Part shown: piece after piece, positions 60,601 through 64,000 of the stretch
How the letters are laid out: each line of letters opens with the position of its first letter
Numbering within the stretch: position 1 is the stretch's first letter
Assembly: GCA_949130485.1 (NCBI GenBank)
Contig: OX422183.1
Location: 25,497,316-25,561,315 of the forward strand
Origin: Agelas oroides
Lineage: Eukaryota; Porifera; Demospongiae; Agelasida; Agelasidae
DNA length: 64,000 nucleotides
Reading direction: 5' to 3'
The notes under the pieces: model-generated
Seen by the model: only the letters and a program-made list of their open reading frames with translations
Databases searched by the model: none
Told to the model about the DNA's origin: nothing
Program-made: the position numbers and the translations under genes

Positions 60601-62378
60601 CCCATTGACGTCCTGATTAGATATCAAATAGGAAAGCAATCCACATGACAGCAGGCCATGAAGTGAAGTCTTCTAAAGATTAAAGCTCACTTGGGTATAT
60701 ATTTGAGATTAATAGACTAGACATATATTCCAAGCCAATTCCCAGGTTCTGGCATAAGGTAGTCTCATACCCAGGCTGTTCACTTAAAACAAAGTGGCTT
60801 GGAAAACTACATGGGTTCAAATGTCTTACTCCCAACCATTGAGGCTCACTAATCAGAATGAATCTGGGCCTGCATTTTAGTCCATGCAGTGTGCATGTCA
60901 CCTGTACCTAATACTACTTGAGTCTACCTGACTCTACCCCACTCTACCATTGCTCTACCTGGTTCTGTTTGACTCTACTTGACTCTACTTGACTCTACCA
61001 TTGCTTTACCTGGTTCTGTTTGACTCTACTTGAGTCTGCTTGACTCTACCATTGCTTTACCTGGTTCTGTTTTGACTCTACTTGAGTCTGCTTGACTTTA
61101 CCCCACTCTACCATTACTCTACTTGGTTCTCTACCATTACTATACCTGGTTCTGTTTGACTCTACTTGAGGCTACCTGACTCTGTCCCACTCTACCACTG
61201 CTCTACCTGGTTCTGTTTGACTCTACTTGACTCTACTTGACTCTACTTGACTCTACTTGATTCTACCCCACTCTATTCTTGCTGTACCTGAAAATCAGCA
61301 TTCATCAAGAAGCACATAAACAGCACTCTTCTTGATGACCTTAACAGCAACACACACACGCACCTTTAACCAGCTGTACCCTAAGTTATGCCCTCACAAG
61401 TCAATCCCCCAGTTATTACGTGCTCAGGGATAAAAACCTTGGACATTCTAGCACTGGATAATTTTGATACACTGTGATCGGGAAATTTCACATTAAAAAT
61501 AATTCTCGTGAAAATTTTTCATGGTGTTAAATTTTCGCAGTTTCGTTTGATCCACAAAACTGTTGACAGTTACAATAGGGACGAGCGTCTGGAGCGTTCC
61601 TAGCGTTTAGTCTACTATGAGGTATCGGGAAAGCCAGGTATCGCTAGTTGTAGTCGCCGATCAGACATTTACCTCGGGAGGGGGGGGGGGGGGGGGGGGG
61701 GGGTGGACTTCCACGCACGCTTATTCATTGATTATCGCGGCATAAGTTTGTTTTGTTTTCGCGTGTCAAAATTTCGCAGTTGGTCTCGACCGCAAAATTA
61801 TTTTAACAGTGAAATTTTCACGATCTACGGTAGAGAAGCGATAACATGGTGCATATAACAACCACAGCTGTGCTATGAAGTGAAGTTATCAGCCTCATTT
61901 CCAGATTCTACAAAAACATGCTCAACAGGTGTGTCGCATACATTTACAAAATGAACCACTGTGATATAAACACAGAATAATTCATATTCTCAATTGACAA
62001 CCCCCAAGAGCCTCTCAAGTGCTACTACTCTCATCATGACCACATATATTACTCCCAACTGATCACTTACCACGCTTTAGTTTGTTCTGTAGAAATTCAA
62101 GCATTCTTTCTTTAAGCCGCTTTAGTTCCATATCCAGTGACACATTCCATAACTTTGACAACATCTGAAGTAGTGAAGTTTTCCCAACTCCTGTTTCACC
62201 CTGAAGAATAATAGGCTCCCCACACTCATATCTTTCATGGATCTGCAGCATTTTGATAGTGAAGTCTAGTGTGAGAACATAGTTTTCTTCATCGATTGCT
62301 ATTAACCGTCCATCTTGAAGTGGAACATTTAATGCACGAGAGATACACTTATCCAAAAACTCTCTTCTGTAGAGTTCA
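21215..62378 (-). CDS. RNF213-like: RNF213-like giant AAA+ ATPase gene with C-terminal SAM-SAM, 3' part (38 exons)
   Basis: This is the 3' part of a spliced gene of the RNF213 (mysterin) family, cytosolic proteins with a dynein-like AAA+ motor followed by a ubiquitin-ligase region, known in vertebrates for antimicrobial and lipid-droplet roles. Family marks seen here: Walker A GETGVGKTS, Walker B FFDELNASS and the AACNPHRGNS strand of AAA3; the unusual Walker A GAPGSSKT and Walker B VVFMDEAGL of AAA4; the PFLNRFEKYYL motif after AAA4; and a C-terminal domain that parallels the human one segment by segment. Exons were joined by GT-AG sites and matching codon phase. Oddities: no RING and no RZ zinc finger, three duplicated exons and two SAM domains at the end, and one frame break at exon 7/8. 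The start codon and N-terminal half lie beyond 64000. Family assignment is firm; a biochemical role for this paralogue is inference. Confidence 0.92.
21785..21876. mobile_element. 92-bp hairpin element in the last intron
   Basis: TAGCCTCGTTCCCAGGCC and its complement at the ends, with the pairing continuing through CAGATTTTATC / GATAAAATCTG, leaving a small loop. Flanks GAAGAAAAG and GAAGAATGG resemble a 9-bp duplication. It lies between exons 37 and 38. Confidence 0.78.
21966..22061 (-). CDS. RNF213-like: RNF213-like exon 37: tandem-repeat exon 3 (32 codons)
   Basis: The exon encodes DHHCAKPLVHETSMDSLQET then HLLTSTEAKPET. Closest to exon 36 in both coding and acceptor sequence. Phase 1-1. 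Donor gtatgt. Confidence 0.77.
22161..22256 (-). CDS. RNF213-like: RNF213-like exon 36: tandem-repeat exon 2 (32 codons)
   Basis: The exon encodes DNHSASLLSHEMSVDTLQQV then HLLMESKTKPEG. The intron just before the acceptor shares acctgtcacag with exon 37, so the duplicated unit included intron sequence. Phase 1-1. Donor gtaagt. Confidence 0.77.
22654..22746 (-). CDS. RNF213-like: RNF213-like exon 35: tandem-repeat exon 1 (31 codons)
   Basis: The exon encodes EHYVSSPVDETPVDALQQAH then QLTPTETKQET. Phase 1 in and 1 out, so it can be added or skipped without a frame change. It shares length, phase and a VDALQQAHQL-like core with exons 36 and 37. Acceptor tttcatag, donor gtaggt. Confidence 0.75.
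22807..23093 (-). CDS. RNF213-like: RNF213-like exon 34: acidic linker, start of the novel tail
   Basis: 95 codons, LAAETQKDLPKPEGEMEKPW to HSLQAEKER. A 12-base repeat in the DNA gives SDTESDTEN. Rich in acidic residues and probably disordered. I know no RNF213 counterpart. It ends with one base, the same phase as the following three exons. Confidence 0.75.
23243..23364 (-). CDS. RNF213-like: RNF213-like exon 33: last segment shared with RNF213
   Basis: The exon encodes VRFVDYLKPMFVFEGHDEFL then GLIPRTILIKHYVSLRILLK. The pattern IPRTILIKHYVSLRILL matches the human FPEEILLASCVSVWKTA end of the C-terminal domain, after which human RNF213 stops within a few residues. Donor gttagt. Confidence 0.82.
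23429..23520 (-). CDS. RNF213-like: RNF213-like exon 32
   Basis: 30 codons after a split glycine, SEPTELLMELKLLTEVLEHL to GLGTQ, the counterpart of the human LDAFLLELHEMIILKL helix. Phase fits both neighbours. The preceding intron (2.7 kb) holds a TA-type element. Confidence 0.76.
24329..24831. mobile_element. TA-flanked inverted-repeat element, copy 1
   Basis: CTGTAGTCTCG at the left, CGAGACTACAG at the right, TA on both sides. Interior words CGCCCACC, TATAGGGTCAAAGTTTACTC and GAGCACCCACCCTGGAG recur in copies at 54651 and 63098. It carries a 33-bp hairpin insert at 24603-24635 missing from copy 2. Lies in the intron between exons 31 and 32. Confidence 0.75.
26182..26548 (-). CDS. RNF213-like: RNF213-like exon 31
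   Basis: 122 codons, RVQKADSDETGIIHRLSLKA to MRVLYKK. The second half (LPVSTLYHTFTTFIQWV, then LKAHLNTADMEQIKKMRVLY) parallels the human HTIALWQFLS and ADLSPENAKLLSTFL blocks; the first half is not clearly alignable. Acceptor tttttgtgcag, donor gtatga; the final G is completed by exon 32. Confidence 0.75.
27855..27977 (-). CDS. RNF213-like: RNF213-like exon 30
   Basis: 41 codons, SNMTENHQVLQLLECEFHSA then DYHAMLDVVTGLKTVVALLE and K. Acceptor ttttttgatttag, donor gtatgt, phase 0 at both ends. The helix parallels the human segment around SVVEVTLGFL. Confidence 0.76.
29254..29305 (-). CDS. RNF213-like: RNF213-like exon 29 (52 nt)
   Basis: A small exon encoding FAQDLNQVGKCLPPTLK after a split asparagine codon. 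Acceptor ttgttgtcaacag and donor gtaagt are strong and both phases fit. It fills the gap between two segments that are contiguous in human RNF213. Confidence 0.75.
29410..29658 (-). CDS. RNF213-like: RNF213-like exon 28
   Basis: The exon encodes DKVQSKFLELVSRRHQTFMT to KAHPL. LLTLDDLLKLQEDVVSLYLS and GRPKIRNIASLHIPYAF match the human DLEKIQRQIVSRFLQGKP-type block. The donor gtatat is weak, but reading on meets a stop within nine codons, and the phase agrees with exon 29. Confidence 0.82.
29765..29916 (-). CDS. RNF213-like: RNF213-like exon 27
   Basis: The exon encodes VNCHNDLLECVQTVSSHSKN to CIVGRSE plus GT of a valine codon. I chose donor gtaagc at 29764 because it both fits the consensus and keeps phase with exon 28. 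Confidence 0.78.
29984..30521 (-). CDS. RNF213-like: RNF213-like exon 26: start of C-terminal domain
   Basis: The exon encodes QLESHYPHFPVYASALYSVL to YSIIYEM. LPLLPDFMEFYQWLHKDLAG and the following helices match the human segment VKFLPEI-type to the LSTWN helix. Phase 1 in, 0 out. The acceptor ctttaatag is acceptable. Confidence 0.87.
31560..31609 (-). CDS. RNF213-like: RNF213-like exon 25 (50 nt)
   Basis: A tiny exon encoding FIQELQDPLQSLLVEIR. Acceptor atctcttgcag; its last two bases AG join the G of exon 26 to give arginine. Phase on both sides is the main support. Confidence 0.7.
32489..32515. repeat. Poly-C run
   Basis: 27 consecutive C. Length is unreliable in most assemblies. In the intron between exons 24 and 25. 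Confidence 0.9.
33082..33204 (-). CDS. RNF213-like: RNF213-like exon 24
   Basis: 41 codons, AWMEFPDKMSGKFKSAEMVA to PCLEKLRTE, phase 0. The helix SAEMVAEYEQCWHSNVFVPC parallels the family STKEMR-x-x-WE helix. The donor gtatgtgtgtg sits in a short CA/GT run. Confidence 0.83.
33275..33619 (-). CDS. RNF213-like: RNF213-like exon 23: segment that follows the (missing) RZ finger
   Basis: 115 codons, DGGPVNAEEGKPYEEGVKLT to CMRRNLQ. From MLLWINVASFCVSLLTRD onward it matches the human helices after the RZ finger. It is phase 0 at both ends. Acceptor ctcccacag, donor gtgtgt. Confidence 0.85.
33709..33854 (-). CDS. RNF213-like: RNF213-like exon 22: segment that precedes the (missing) RZ finger
   Basis: The exon encodes DPTDICLRHSLANLVACAIG to ERLKGTYFAGSM. 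HLWFLVFAPERLKGTYFAGS aligns in kind with the family stretch that ends in a FLPTMP-like motif just before the RZ zinc finger. Here the exon stops at that point and the next exon opens with DGGPVNAEEG; no C-P-N-G-H-like sequence occurs in either exon or in the 89-base intron. Confidence 0.83.
33919..34069 (-). CDS. RNF213-like: RNF213-like exon 21
   Basis: The exon encodes RLSTEMTDACSKLPPKLFDI to LFGSSRT. I chose the acceptor gcatttcag at 34070 because it keeps the frame from exon 20; the other candidate at 34093 puts a stop in frame. The LPPKLFDIPLCRLLCWF segment matches the helix before the RZ finger in the family. Confidence 0.8.
34550..34583. repeat. C-rich tract
   Basis: C runs broken by single A and T. 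In the intron between exons 20 and 21. Confidence 0.9.
34821..34938 (-). CDS. RNF213-like: RNF213-like exon 20
   Basis: The exon encodes SESVQVSLPGATESSYRMEK then LSCVRMIIWLAVYHLLYNQQ. Found by its acceptor tctacag, donor gtaagg and matching phase on both sides. It corresponds to the helix after the AKKS-like segment in human RNF213. The preceding intron is 4 kb and carries two inverted-repeat elements. Confidence 0.75.
36811..36905. repeat. Short minisatellite (AACACATCAGGCCC)
   Basis: Four to five diverged units of 12-14 bases, flanked by GGGATCC words. No gene. Confidence 0.7.
36939..38011. mobile_element. Inverted-repeat element, 1073 bp, perfect 9-bp target duplication
   Basis: Ends TAGCCTCGTCCCCAGGCTCT and its complement, with arms of about 65 bp that include CTCTCCTC-AAAAATG. 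AGTACCAGC is duplicated at 36930-36938 and 38012-38020. No transposase reading frame; probably a non-autonomous member of the same family as 6285-6921. It sits in the intron between exons 19 and 20. Confidence 0.85.
37399..37862. mobile_element. Element nested in 36939-38011, ends GGGGCGAGCCTGAGC
   Basis: GGGGCGAGCCTGAGC near 37400 and its exact complement GCTCAGGCTCGCCCC near 37848-37862 enclose about 460 bp. No target duplication was found, so the limits are approximate. Confidence 0.5.
38188..38796. mobile_element. piggyBac-like non-autonomous element, TTAA sites, 609 bp
   Basis: TTAA followed by CCCTTTACACCCGA, and TCGGGTATAAAGGG followed by TTAA (38184-38187 and 38797-38800). TTAA duplication plus CCCTTT ends is the piggyBac signature. 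Near the right end ATGACGACTATAGTCGTCAT is a perfect palindrome. Non-coding. Confidence 0.75.
38951..39108 (-). CDS. RNF213-like: RNF213-like exon 19
   Basis: The exon encodes EKYSSRTNFYHLLQQENQAS to RRAKPNRLTDIAKK. The block KLVTEIVERRAKPNRL parallels the human E3-shell helix before a short SA-x-F-x-L-L segment. It ends with AG, completed by T of exon 20 to serine. Confidence 0.82.
39181..39393 (-). CDS. RNF213-like: RNF213-like exon 18
   Basis: 71 codons, KLAPLQETLNALIDEQTSGG to FHERIYLK, phase 0. Helical, no known motif of its own. Intron to exon 19 is only about 70 bases. Confidence 0.82.
39482..39607 (-). CDS. RNF213-like: RNF213-like exon 17
   Basis: 42 codons, IYETGTDEMKEMKDKILLCI to AEQLVESNY, strongly helical. 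Acceptor ttttccgcag, donor gtgagt, phase 0. Start of the E3-shell-like helical region. Confidence 0.8.
39783..41075. mobile_element. TA-type element with a second element inside
   Basis: CAGTGGAACCCCACTTAATGG near 39785 faces CCATTATAGACAGGCTCCACTG near 41055. Between them, CTCAGGGTGGTTAAGGCA (about 39815) faces GCCTTAACCGACCTGAG (about 40595), a separate inverted-repeat insertion whose end sequence also occurs singly near 46263. Boundaries are approximate. Confidence 0.5.
41150..41257 (-). CDS. RNF213-like: RNF213-like exon 16
   Basis: 36 codons, DDLHSQPLAYLYFLTVFESL to LNAALE, phase 0, donor gtgagg. The intron after it holds a TA-type element with another element nested in it. Confidence 0.78.
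41353..41457 (-). CDS. RNF213-like: RNF213-like exon 15
   Basis: 35 codons, GRAVLGTFLSQKIASNFTGT to SERTIFK, acceptor atactacag and donor gtaggt, phase 0. No Cys or His pair suited to zinc binding. Confidence 0.8.
41533..41904 (-). CDS. RNF213-like: RNF213-like exon 14
   Basis: 124 codons, LQGSCPEMPEISEAITEVFG to QLVAPYEPE, with the helices HLPLNVLKFYLLRILDSC and KVNVLWLLEHINEQ. Phase 0 at both ends. In the E3-bearing relatives the C3HC4 RING is encoded somewhere in this stretch; only one isolated CP pair is present here. Confidence 0.84.
41963..42151 (-). CDS. RNF213-like: RNF213-like exon 13
   Basis: 63 codons, IHSPAIRKDIYSALSATSEA to SEHFNRHSFE. Acceptor taccatag, donor gtgagc, phase 0 at both ends. 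Found by translating between neighbouring exons. Confidence 0.8.
42447..42908 (-). CDS. RNF213-like: RNF213-like exon 12
   Basis: 154 codons, EQEGCVTVAVAAIDQHKQFW to LWYNAYHVM, phase 0 at both ends. Helical, in the part that lies between the AAA core and the ligase region in RNF213. No zinc ligand cluster. Confidence 0.83.
42967..44191 (-). CDS. RNF213-like: RNF213-like exon 11 (408 codons)
   Basis: Second largest exon. It contains KLVVCKIEATQSQQSVRKRL, LFVVLLHFPPTMF and YPSLFLNGWDHCYLDTIAHG. The last matches the position and style of the GW-x-H-x-DD segment of the family in the AAA5 and AAA6 region (degenerate ATPase folds, no P-loop). Phases match exons 10 and 12. The Cys residues are scattered and do not form a zinc-finger pattern. 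Confidence 0.88.
44275..44672 (-). CDS. RNF213-like: RNF213-like exon 10
   Basis: The exon encodes VSTKEMECDAEYLASLVQSS to IAVQGKR, an alpha-helical segment with a hydrophobic run (LIWSLLVQWLVRYL) that I read as a buried helix rather than a membrane span. It ends with two codon bases that join the first base of exon 11 to give arginine. Confidence 0.82.
44742..44981 (-). CDS. RNF213-like: RNF213-like exon 9
   Basis: 80 codons, VQEFILCSGGPSSFYGFCEE to TVKFNFRLTQ, phase 0 at both ends, acceptor cacag and donor gtgagc. It follows the LNRFEKYYL block. Helical, no own domain recognised. Confidence 0.82.
45030..45478. mobile_element. TA-type element, ends CAGTGGAACCCC
   Basis: CAGTGGAACCCCACTA at the left and TAGTGGGGTTCCACAG at the right, in the intron between exons 8 and 9. 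Such ends are common in pogo/Tigger-like elements. Interior words such as CAAGGTTGTCCACCACTGCTG recur near 40800. Confidence 0.6.
45532..46028 (-). CDS. RNF213-like: RNF213-like exon 8: LNRFEKYYL motif (frame broken at its 5' edge)
   Basis: The exon encodes HSAIQGHRIVMIQTDDIHES then FYDLFNRRF, a low-complexity insert rich in D, K and P (SKPNDQ, HDSKPDDQ), and CRVHPNFKCIVALKK and PFLNRFEKYYL, the strongly conserved family block. The only clean acceptor (46029-46030) is followed by ATTGACACACAATTGC; in the frame of the exon this gives a TGA at 46024-46026. One CA fewer would restore continuity with exon 7. It could be an assembly error, an allele or a true lesion. Confidence 0.8.
48361..48447 (+). 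pseudogene. Reverse-transcriptase fragment
   Basis: 29 codons, VNFKDAYITLLIQPAHQKYL and RFIWKPKIF, match the D-L-K-D-A-Y, H-x-K-Y-L-R-F block typical of DIRS-like reverse transcriptases. A stop follows at 48448. The DLKDA aspartate is kept. No complete retroelement could be outlined; the open stretch at 47847-48092 upstream may be part of the same relic but was not recognised. Confidence 0.6.
48605..48970. repeat. Dispersed repeat, copy 1
   Basis: Collinear with 62785-63097: shared words include TCTGAGGTCAAAG, TTCAAGAAAA, GTTTGACAGC, CCCCTTCCTGCCTTCC, TTTACCCTAAAA and GCTTGCTTGGCTT-like sequence. No coding signal. In the intron between exons 7 and 8. Confidence 0.7.
49425..49550. repeat. 44-bp tandem repeat, about three copies
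   Basis: TTTCATGACATATGTG recurs at about 49455 and 49499, with a third diverged unit. In the intron between exons 7 and 8. Confidence 0.75.
50003..50245 (-). CDS. RNF213-like: RNF213-like exon 7: after AAA4
   Basis: 81 codons, MNLSTSDVKRRDTLKVLKDS to PGDNELQK, containing IIHSSDDDSLVRLLF and CSHFPGDNE, which parallel the family segment with an acidic D/N-x-AL-x-LL run and SFP-x-D. The methionine is internal. Phase is 0 at both ends, and the next exon should follow directly, but see the frame break there. Confidence 0.87.
50313..51944 (-). CDS. RNF213-like: RNF213-like exon 6: end of AAA3 and complete AAA4 (544 codons)
   Basis: The largest exon in the window. It begins with PIPKNLFIVAACNPHRGNS, the sensor strand and arginine-bearing loop of AAA3. 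Four 11-residue units of the type SETQKPKWVQP follow (about 51520-51665), probably a variable surface loop. Then comes the helical AAA3-AAA4 linker (LVALGIVYYMRLNRTYRARY), the AAA4 Walker A IIVGAPGSSKTLS (about 51009-51032), Walker B VVFMDEAGLPE (about 50785-50812) and the sensor strand VAISNTVLDASKTNRA. The P-loop with SS before KT instead of the usual GK is typical of RNF213. The exon is phase 0 at both ends (acceptor tttttttgcag, donor gtgagt). Confidence 0.94.
51520..51665 (-). repeat. In-frame 33-bp tandem repeat in the AAA3-AAA4 linker
   Basis: Four units of 33 bases (the word tttcag recurs at 51548, 51581, 51614 and 51647 on plus). They encode 11-residue units of the form SETQKPKWVQP inside exon 6. 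Copies have diverged but keep the frame. Confidence 0.8.
52017..52097 (-). CDS. RNF213-like: RNF213-like exon 5: AAA3 Walker B
   Basis: The exon encodes IFFDELNASSCGGLFKEFIV then DRTFQGE. FFDE is the Walker B acid pair of AAA3, and GLFKEFIVDR is a family hallmark. It is exactly 81 nt, phase 0 at both ends. Catalytic residues are intact, so ATP hydrolysis by this module is plausible. Confidence 0.92.
52173..52288 (-). CDS. RNF213-like: RNF213-like exon 4: AAA3 helix before Walker B
   Basis: The exon encodes AMKPDDLWKELKCVFEQAHQ to LRVPHVT. It lies between the VHGG-like strand and Walker B, as expected for the AAA3 fold. The acceptor is ttattttcttag and the donor gtgagt. It continues in frame into FFDELNASS. 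Confidence 0.88.
52409..52484 (-). CDS. RNF213-like: RNF213-like exon 3: AAA3 core strand (76 nt)
   Basis: This small exon encodes PVVKVFYALLTATVKTTFHK followed by LNVHA. The NVHA segment corresponds to the VHGG-type strand that follows Walker A in this family. Acceptor tttttag and donor gtgagt are good, and phases on both sides match (0 in, 1 out). Exon 2 lies 7 kb upstream, across the intron that holds the Mutator-like element. Confidence 0.82.
53114..53719. mobile_element. piggyBac-like non-autonomous element, TTAA sites, 606 bp
   Basis: TTAA then CCCTTTAGGGCC at the left and GGCCCTAAAGGG then TTAA at the right. Nearly the same length as the element at 38188 but with a different interior. 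In intron 2 of the RNF213-like gene. Confidence 0.78.
54651..55099. mobile_element. TA-flanked inverted-repeat element, copy 2
   Basis: Collinear with the element at 24329-24831, from CGTAGTC at the left through GGTCAAAGTTTACTC to GAGACTACG at the right. Lacks the hairpin insert of copy 1. In intron 2. Confidence 0.7.
55934..58680 (+). pseudogene. SWIM-type Mutator-like transposase relic
   Basis: A start-like exon at 55934-56037 (MAGTSANPIVIDICSSPESS..., donor gtaaat) is followed by broken coding pieces. At 57310-57606 one reads HPTWPSVIGQKRLFHMC. At 57735-57910, across frameshifts, ITVDPT (a candidate first catalytic Asp) and SPVFVGPMLIHYRKDFATFL then LRRDC and a stop. At 58310-58400 IWKKAAELVTNPHKM. 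At 58405-58550, in another frame, a SWIM-like zinc motif C-x3-C-x8-C-x-H (KFTCDSECPNYKSFAICSH). At 58560-58660 LSALAKG, stop, GRKGG, RKRRKLPTPE, the basic tail usual for this family. Frame changes fall at A-runs near 58391 and 58555. Multiple stops make it a pseudogene. Confidence 0.82.
56314..56904. mobile_element. Inverted-repeat element nested in the Mutator-like transposon
   Basis: Left end TAGCCTCGTTCCCAGGCC; the right end reads GGCCTGGGAACGA then TAGC. Long inverted arms (about 100 bp) include AGTTTTTGATCGCTTGC-type and ACCACGTGATCCG sequences. The right terminus seems to have lost about 10 bases, removing part of the end and of the target duplication. Confidence 0.75.
59454..59758 (-). 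CDS. RNF213-like: RNF213-like exon 2: AAA3 insert
   Basis: The exon reads GSISFAKDQYETWLQ to FEQHAK. Phase fits exon 1 (split glycine codon) and exon 3 (phase 0). It is mostly helical and charged, and lies between Walker A and the next core strand of AAA3. No separate domain is recognised. Confidence 0.8.
60171..60374. mobile_element. 204-bp element, ends CAGTAGGAAGTCACTTATC
   Basis: CAGTAGGAAGTCACTTATCC at the left and GATAAGTGACTTCCTACCG at the right, with further internal copies of TTCGGATAAGTGAA-like words. TA precedes the left end. Non-coding; looks like a pogo-type miniature element. In intron 1. Confidence 0.65.
60911..61285. repeat. CTTGACTCTA minisatellite
   Basis: Ten-base units CTTGACTCTA mixed with a longer unit containing CCATTGCTCTACCTGGTTCT. 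Degenerate, in intron 1. Confidence 0.9.
61470..61832. mobile_element. Inverted-repeat element containing a G-tract
   Basis: GATCGGGAAATTTCAC with TTAAAAATAATT at the left faces AATTATTTTAACAGTGAAAT and TTTTCACGATC at the right. A run of 23 G at 61681-61703 lies inside. In intron 1. Similar sequence (ATTTTCGTGGTTAACC, CACGAAATTTTCC) occurs near 13110-13160. Confidence 0.5.
62071..62378 (-). CDS. RNF213-like: RNF213-like exon 1: start of AAA3 with Walker A
   Basis: The exon runs from acceptor ttctcag to donor gtaagt. It starts with ELYRREFLDKCISRAL and carries the P-loop ILQGETGVGKTSLLQML (about 62174-62200), the ATP-binding loop of the third AAA unit. It enters with one base of a codon, so at least one more exon lies upstream, outside what I could place. 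Confidence 0.88.
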
Positions 62379-62784
62379 CTGAGAAGTAAAAATAGGCATA
62401 AACATTATAACTATACTGGTTGTATCGTTCTAAAATTGTGTTGGTCAGTTTCTGTGAAATATTCTACATTACTTTTACAAGCATTATTCCACAGTTGAGC
62501 ATCTCTTTCATGAGTTGCAAAGACATCTAAATCGCCAGTTTCCAGTAATTCTATAACTGTTATATACACAAACTAAGCTATATAGATGTCCTTTGTGTTT
62601 GCTGTTTTTATGCTTTTGCAGCAATTTTAATTGCATGAGTCTCTGTATTGTGTCCACACTCAGATGGTACAAGGGCATGAGGTTGGAAGTAAAACAACCC
62701 TCAGACGTGTGCACATCAGAGAATCGATGGACTCTGTATGTAGGGATAGCATGGACACACAATATATGCAATACTGAACACTAA

Positions 62785-63097
62785 TTTATCTGTCTGAGGT
62801 CAAAGCAAGCATTGCTTAGAAAGCCATAGGCCTTGCCTGCAGCCTGATTTGCATGGATAGCATATAACTATGCTGGACTTAATTGCTGATCACTGCTTGC
62901 TCCCTATGTTCAAGAAAAACCTTTACGTTTGACAGCCCTTCTCATAATTCACGAACGATCACAAACTAGCACCGCCCCTTCCTGCCTTCCCCGCGGGTGA
63001 TGTATGTGGAAAGGTGTGGTCTACACTTACTACTATTCAACAGACAGGGGTTTACCCTAAAAGCTTGCTTGGCTTCACTACTTACCGCATAAGCTCA
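62785..63097. repeat. Dispersed repeat, copy 2
   Basis: Second copy of the repeat at 48605-48970, diverged by scattered substitutions and small gaps. It ends exactly where the fragment at 63098 begins. Confidence 0.7.
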
Positions 63098-63248
63098 ACC
63101 GCCCAATTTTCTGTATAGAGTCAAGTTTACTTAAATGAGCACCCACCCTGGAGCGAGCTTCACACAACTGATAGAGCCTACTTTTCAGGTAAGAAAACTT
63201 TGTGTTATACTGCACCAAAGTTTATTACGAGGTAGCTTTGCGTAGAGG
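63098..63248. repeat. Fragment of the same TA-flanked element, copy 3
   Basis: Matches the left interior of the copies at 24329 and 54651 (GAGCACCCACCCTGGAGCG and the following AGGTAAGAAA). Truncated on both sides; it directly abuts another dispersed repeat at 62785-63097. Confidence 0.6.
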
Positions 63249-64000
63249 GGACATATGTCAGCACGACATTTTTAGAATGCAGTTCACAAATTATACATTG
63301 CCAAAAATTGCTAATATAATAGGTGTTTGGATAGTAGAAAAATGTGGATAACTCAAACTTGAACAAAGGGCATTTACTTACAATAGACAGGTATCCAAAT
63401 GACTAAAGATACGCATAACATCAAATGTGACCCGCTGAGTGAAAACCCGGCACATCACGCATTTTATGAAAATTGAGATAAGACCAGAAATCGGAATATT
63501 GATGTGTAATTATGCGGCAGTATAAAATCGAAGTGATCGGTTGCTTGGTGTTGCAGAGCGTAAAGCATCGTGAATGTGGAATGAAACTTTTCGAGAAAAT
63601 GCAACATTGCTATGGTAAATTTTACTGTCTCCGTCATGTTACGTAAAATTTACACATGTTGTTATAAAAGGTAGCTTGAAATCAACAAAGACAGTTGGGA
63701 AAGACAGCGGTGATGAAAGCAGGGGCTTACATTGTGTCTACATACAGAAAGGCAGCCGAGTATGGACTGGAAGTAGGTAAAATTGTGTTCTTTGAAAAAC
63801 ATGTACCAAGCTGTTCATGGCAATGAGTTCCCGTATTTCACTGACTTGCCTGTGAGTTTGAGCCTATTTGTCCTTATAGTAGCAGAGCCGGGCTTCATCA
63901 TTTGGTATGATACAGTGCAAGCACCCCAGAACATGTTGGTGCAATAATCTGAGTTTAGTTGGCAATGACCTGTGTCGGCTGTGTGGAGCAATATTTGCAG

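Larger units (their letters stand above)
62379..64000 (-). other. Sequence upstream of exon 1, no exon found
   Basis: Must be intron of the RNF213-like gene, because exon 1 begins inside a codon. It contains two repeat fragments. I looked for an exon ending with two codon bases and did not find a convincing one. Confidence 0.6.

Overview
The window looks like nuclear DNA of a non-bilaterian animal, most likely a demosponge; a cnidarian cannot be excluded. Reasons: a spliced metazoan gene with GT-AG introns, AT-rich introns packed with short inverted-repeat transposons, and a SWIM-type Mutator transposase family that I associate with sponges and corals. No prokaryotic or organellar gene was seen.

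Minus strand, 62.4 to 21.2 kb: the 3' part of one giant gene related to RNF213 (mysterin). I can place 38 exons, about 10.5 kb of coding sequence over about 41 kb, and all but one exon junction keep the reading frame. In order they encode the AAA3 ATPase module (Walker A in exon 1, Walker B in exon 5), the AAA4 module (exon 6), the region after AAA4 (exons 7-16), the E3-shell-like helical region (exons 17-26) and the C-terminal domain (exons 26-33). After these comes a tail I do not know from RNF213: an acidic linker, three tandemly duplicated phase-1 exons and two SAM domains ending at the stop codon. The N-terminal half lies beyond position 64000. Two things stand out. Neither the C3HC4 RING nor the RZ zinc finger is present, although the sequence flanking the expected RZ position is conserved. 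The exon 7/8 junction carries an apparent 2-bp frameshift.

Introns and flanks are rich in mobile elements. A 3.4-kb Mutator-like element (55598-58995) has inverted ends, a perfect 9-bp target duplication and a broken SWIM-type transposase; it sits in intron 2 and itself contains a smaller element. There are further elements with 9-10 bp duplications and TAGCCTCGTTCCCAGGCC-type ends, two piggyBac-like TTAA elements, several TA-flanked elements, a Tc1/mariner transposase relic, a reverse-transcriptase fragment and a tRNA-derived SINE candidate.

0 to 21 kb: gene-poor DNA with repeats, a (GT)n tract, 21-bp and 81-bp tandem repeats and a GATG/GATA satellite. Two short coding-like stretches (about 0.1 and 10.4 kb) may be exons of unidentified genes.
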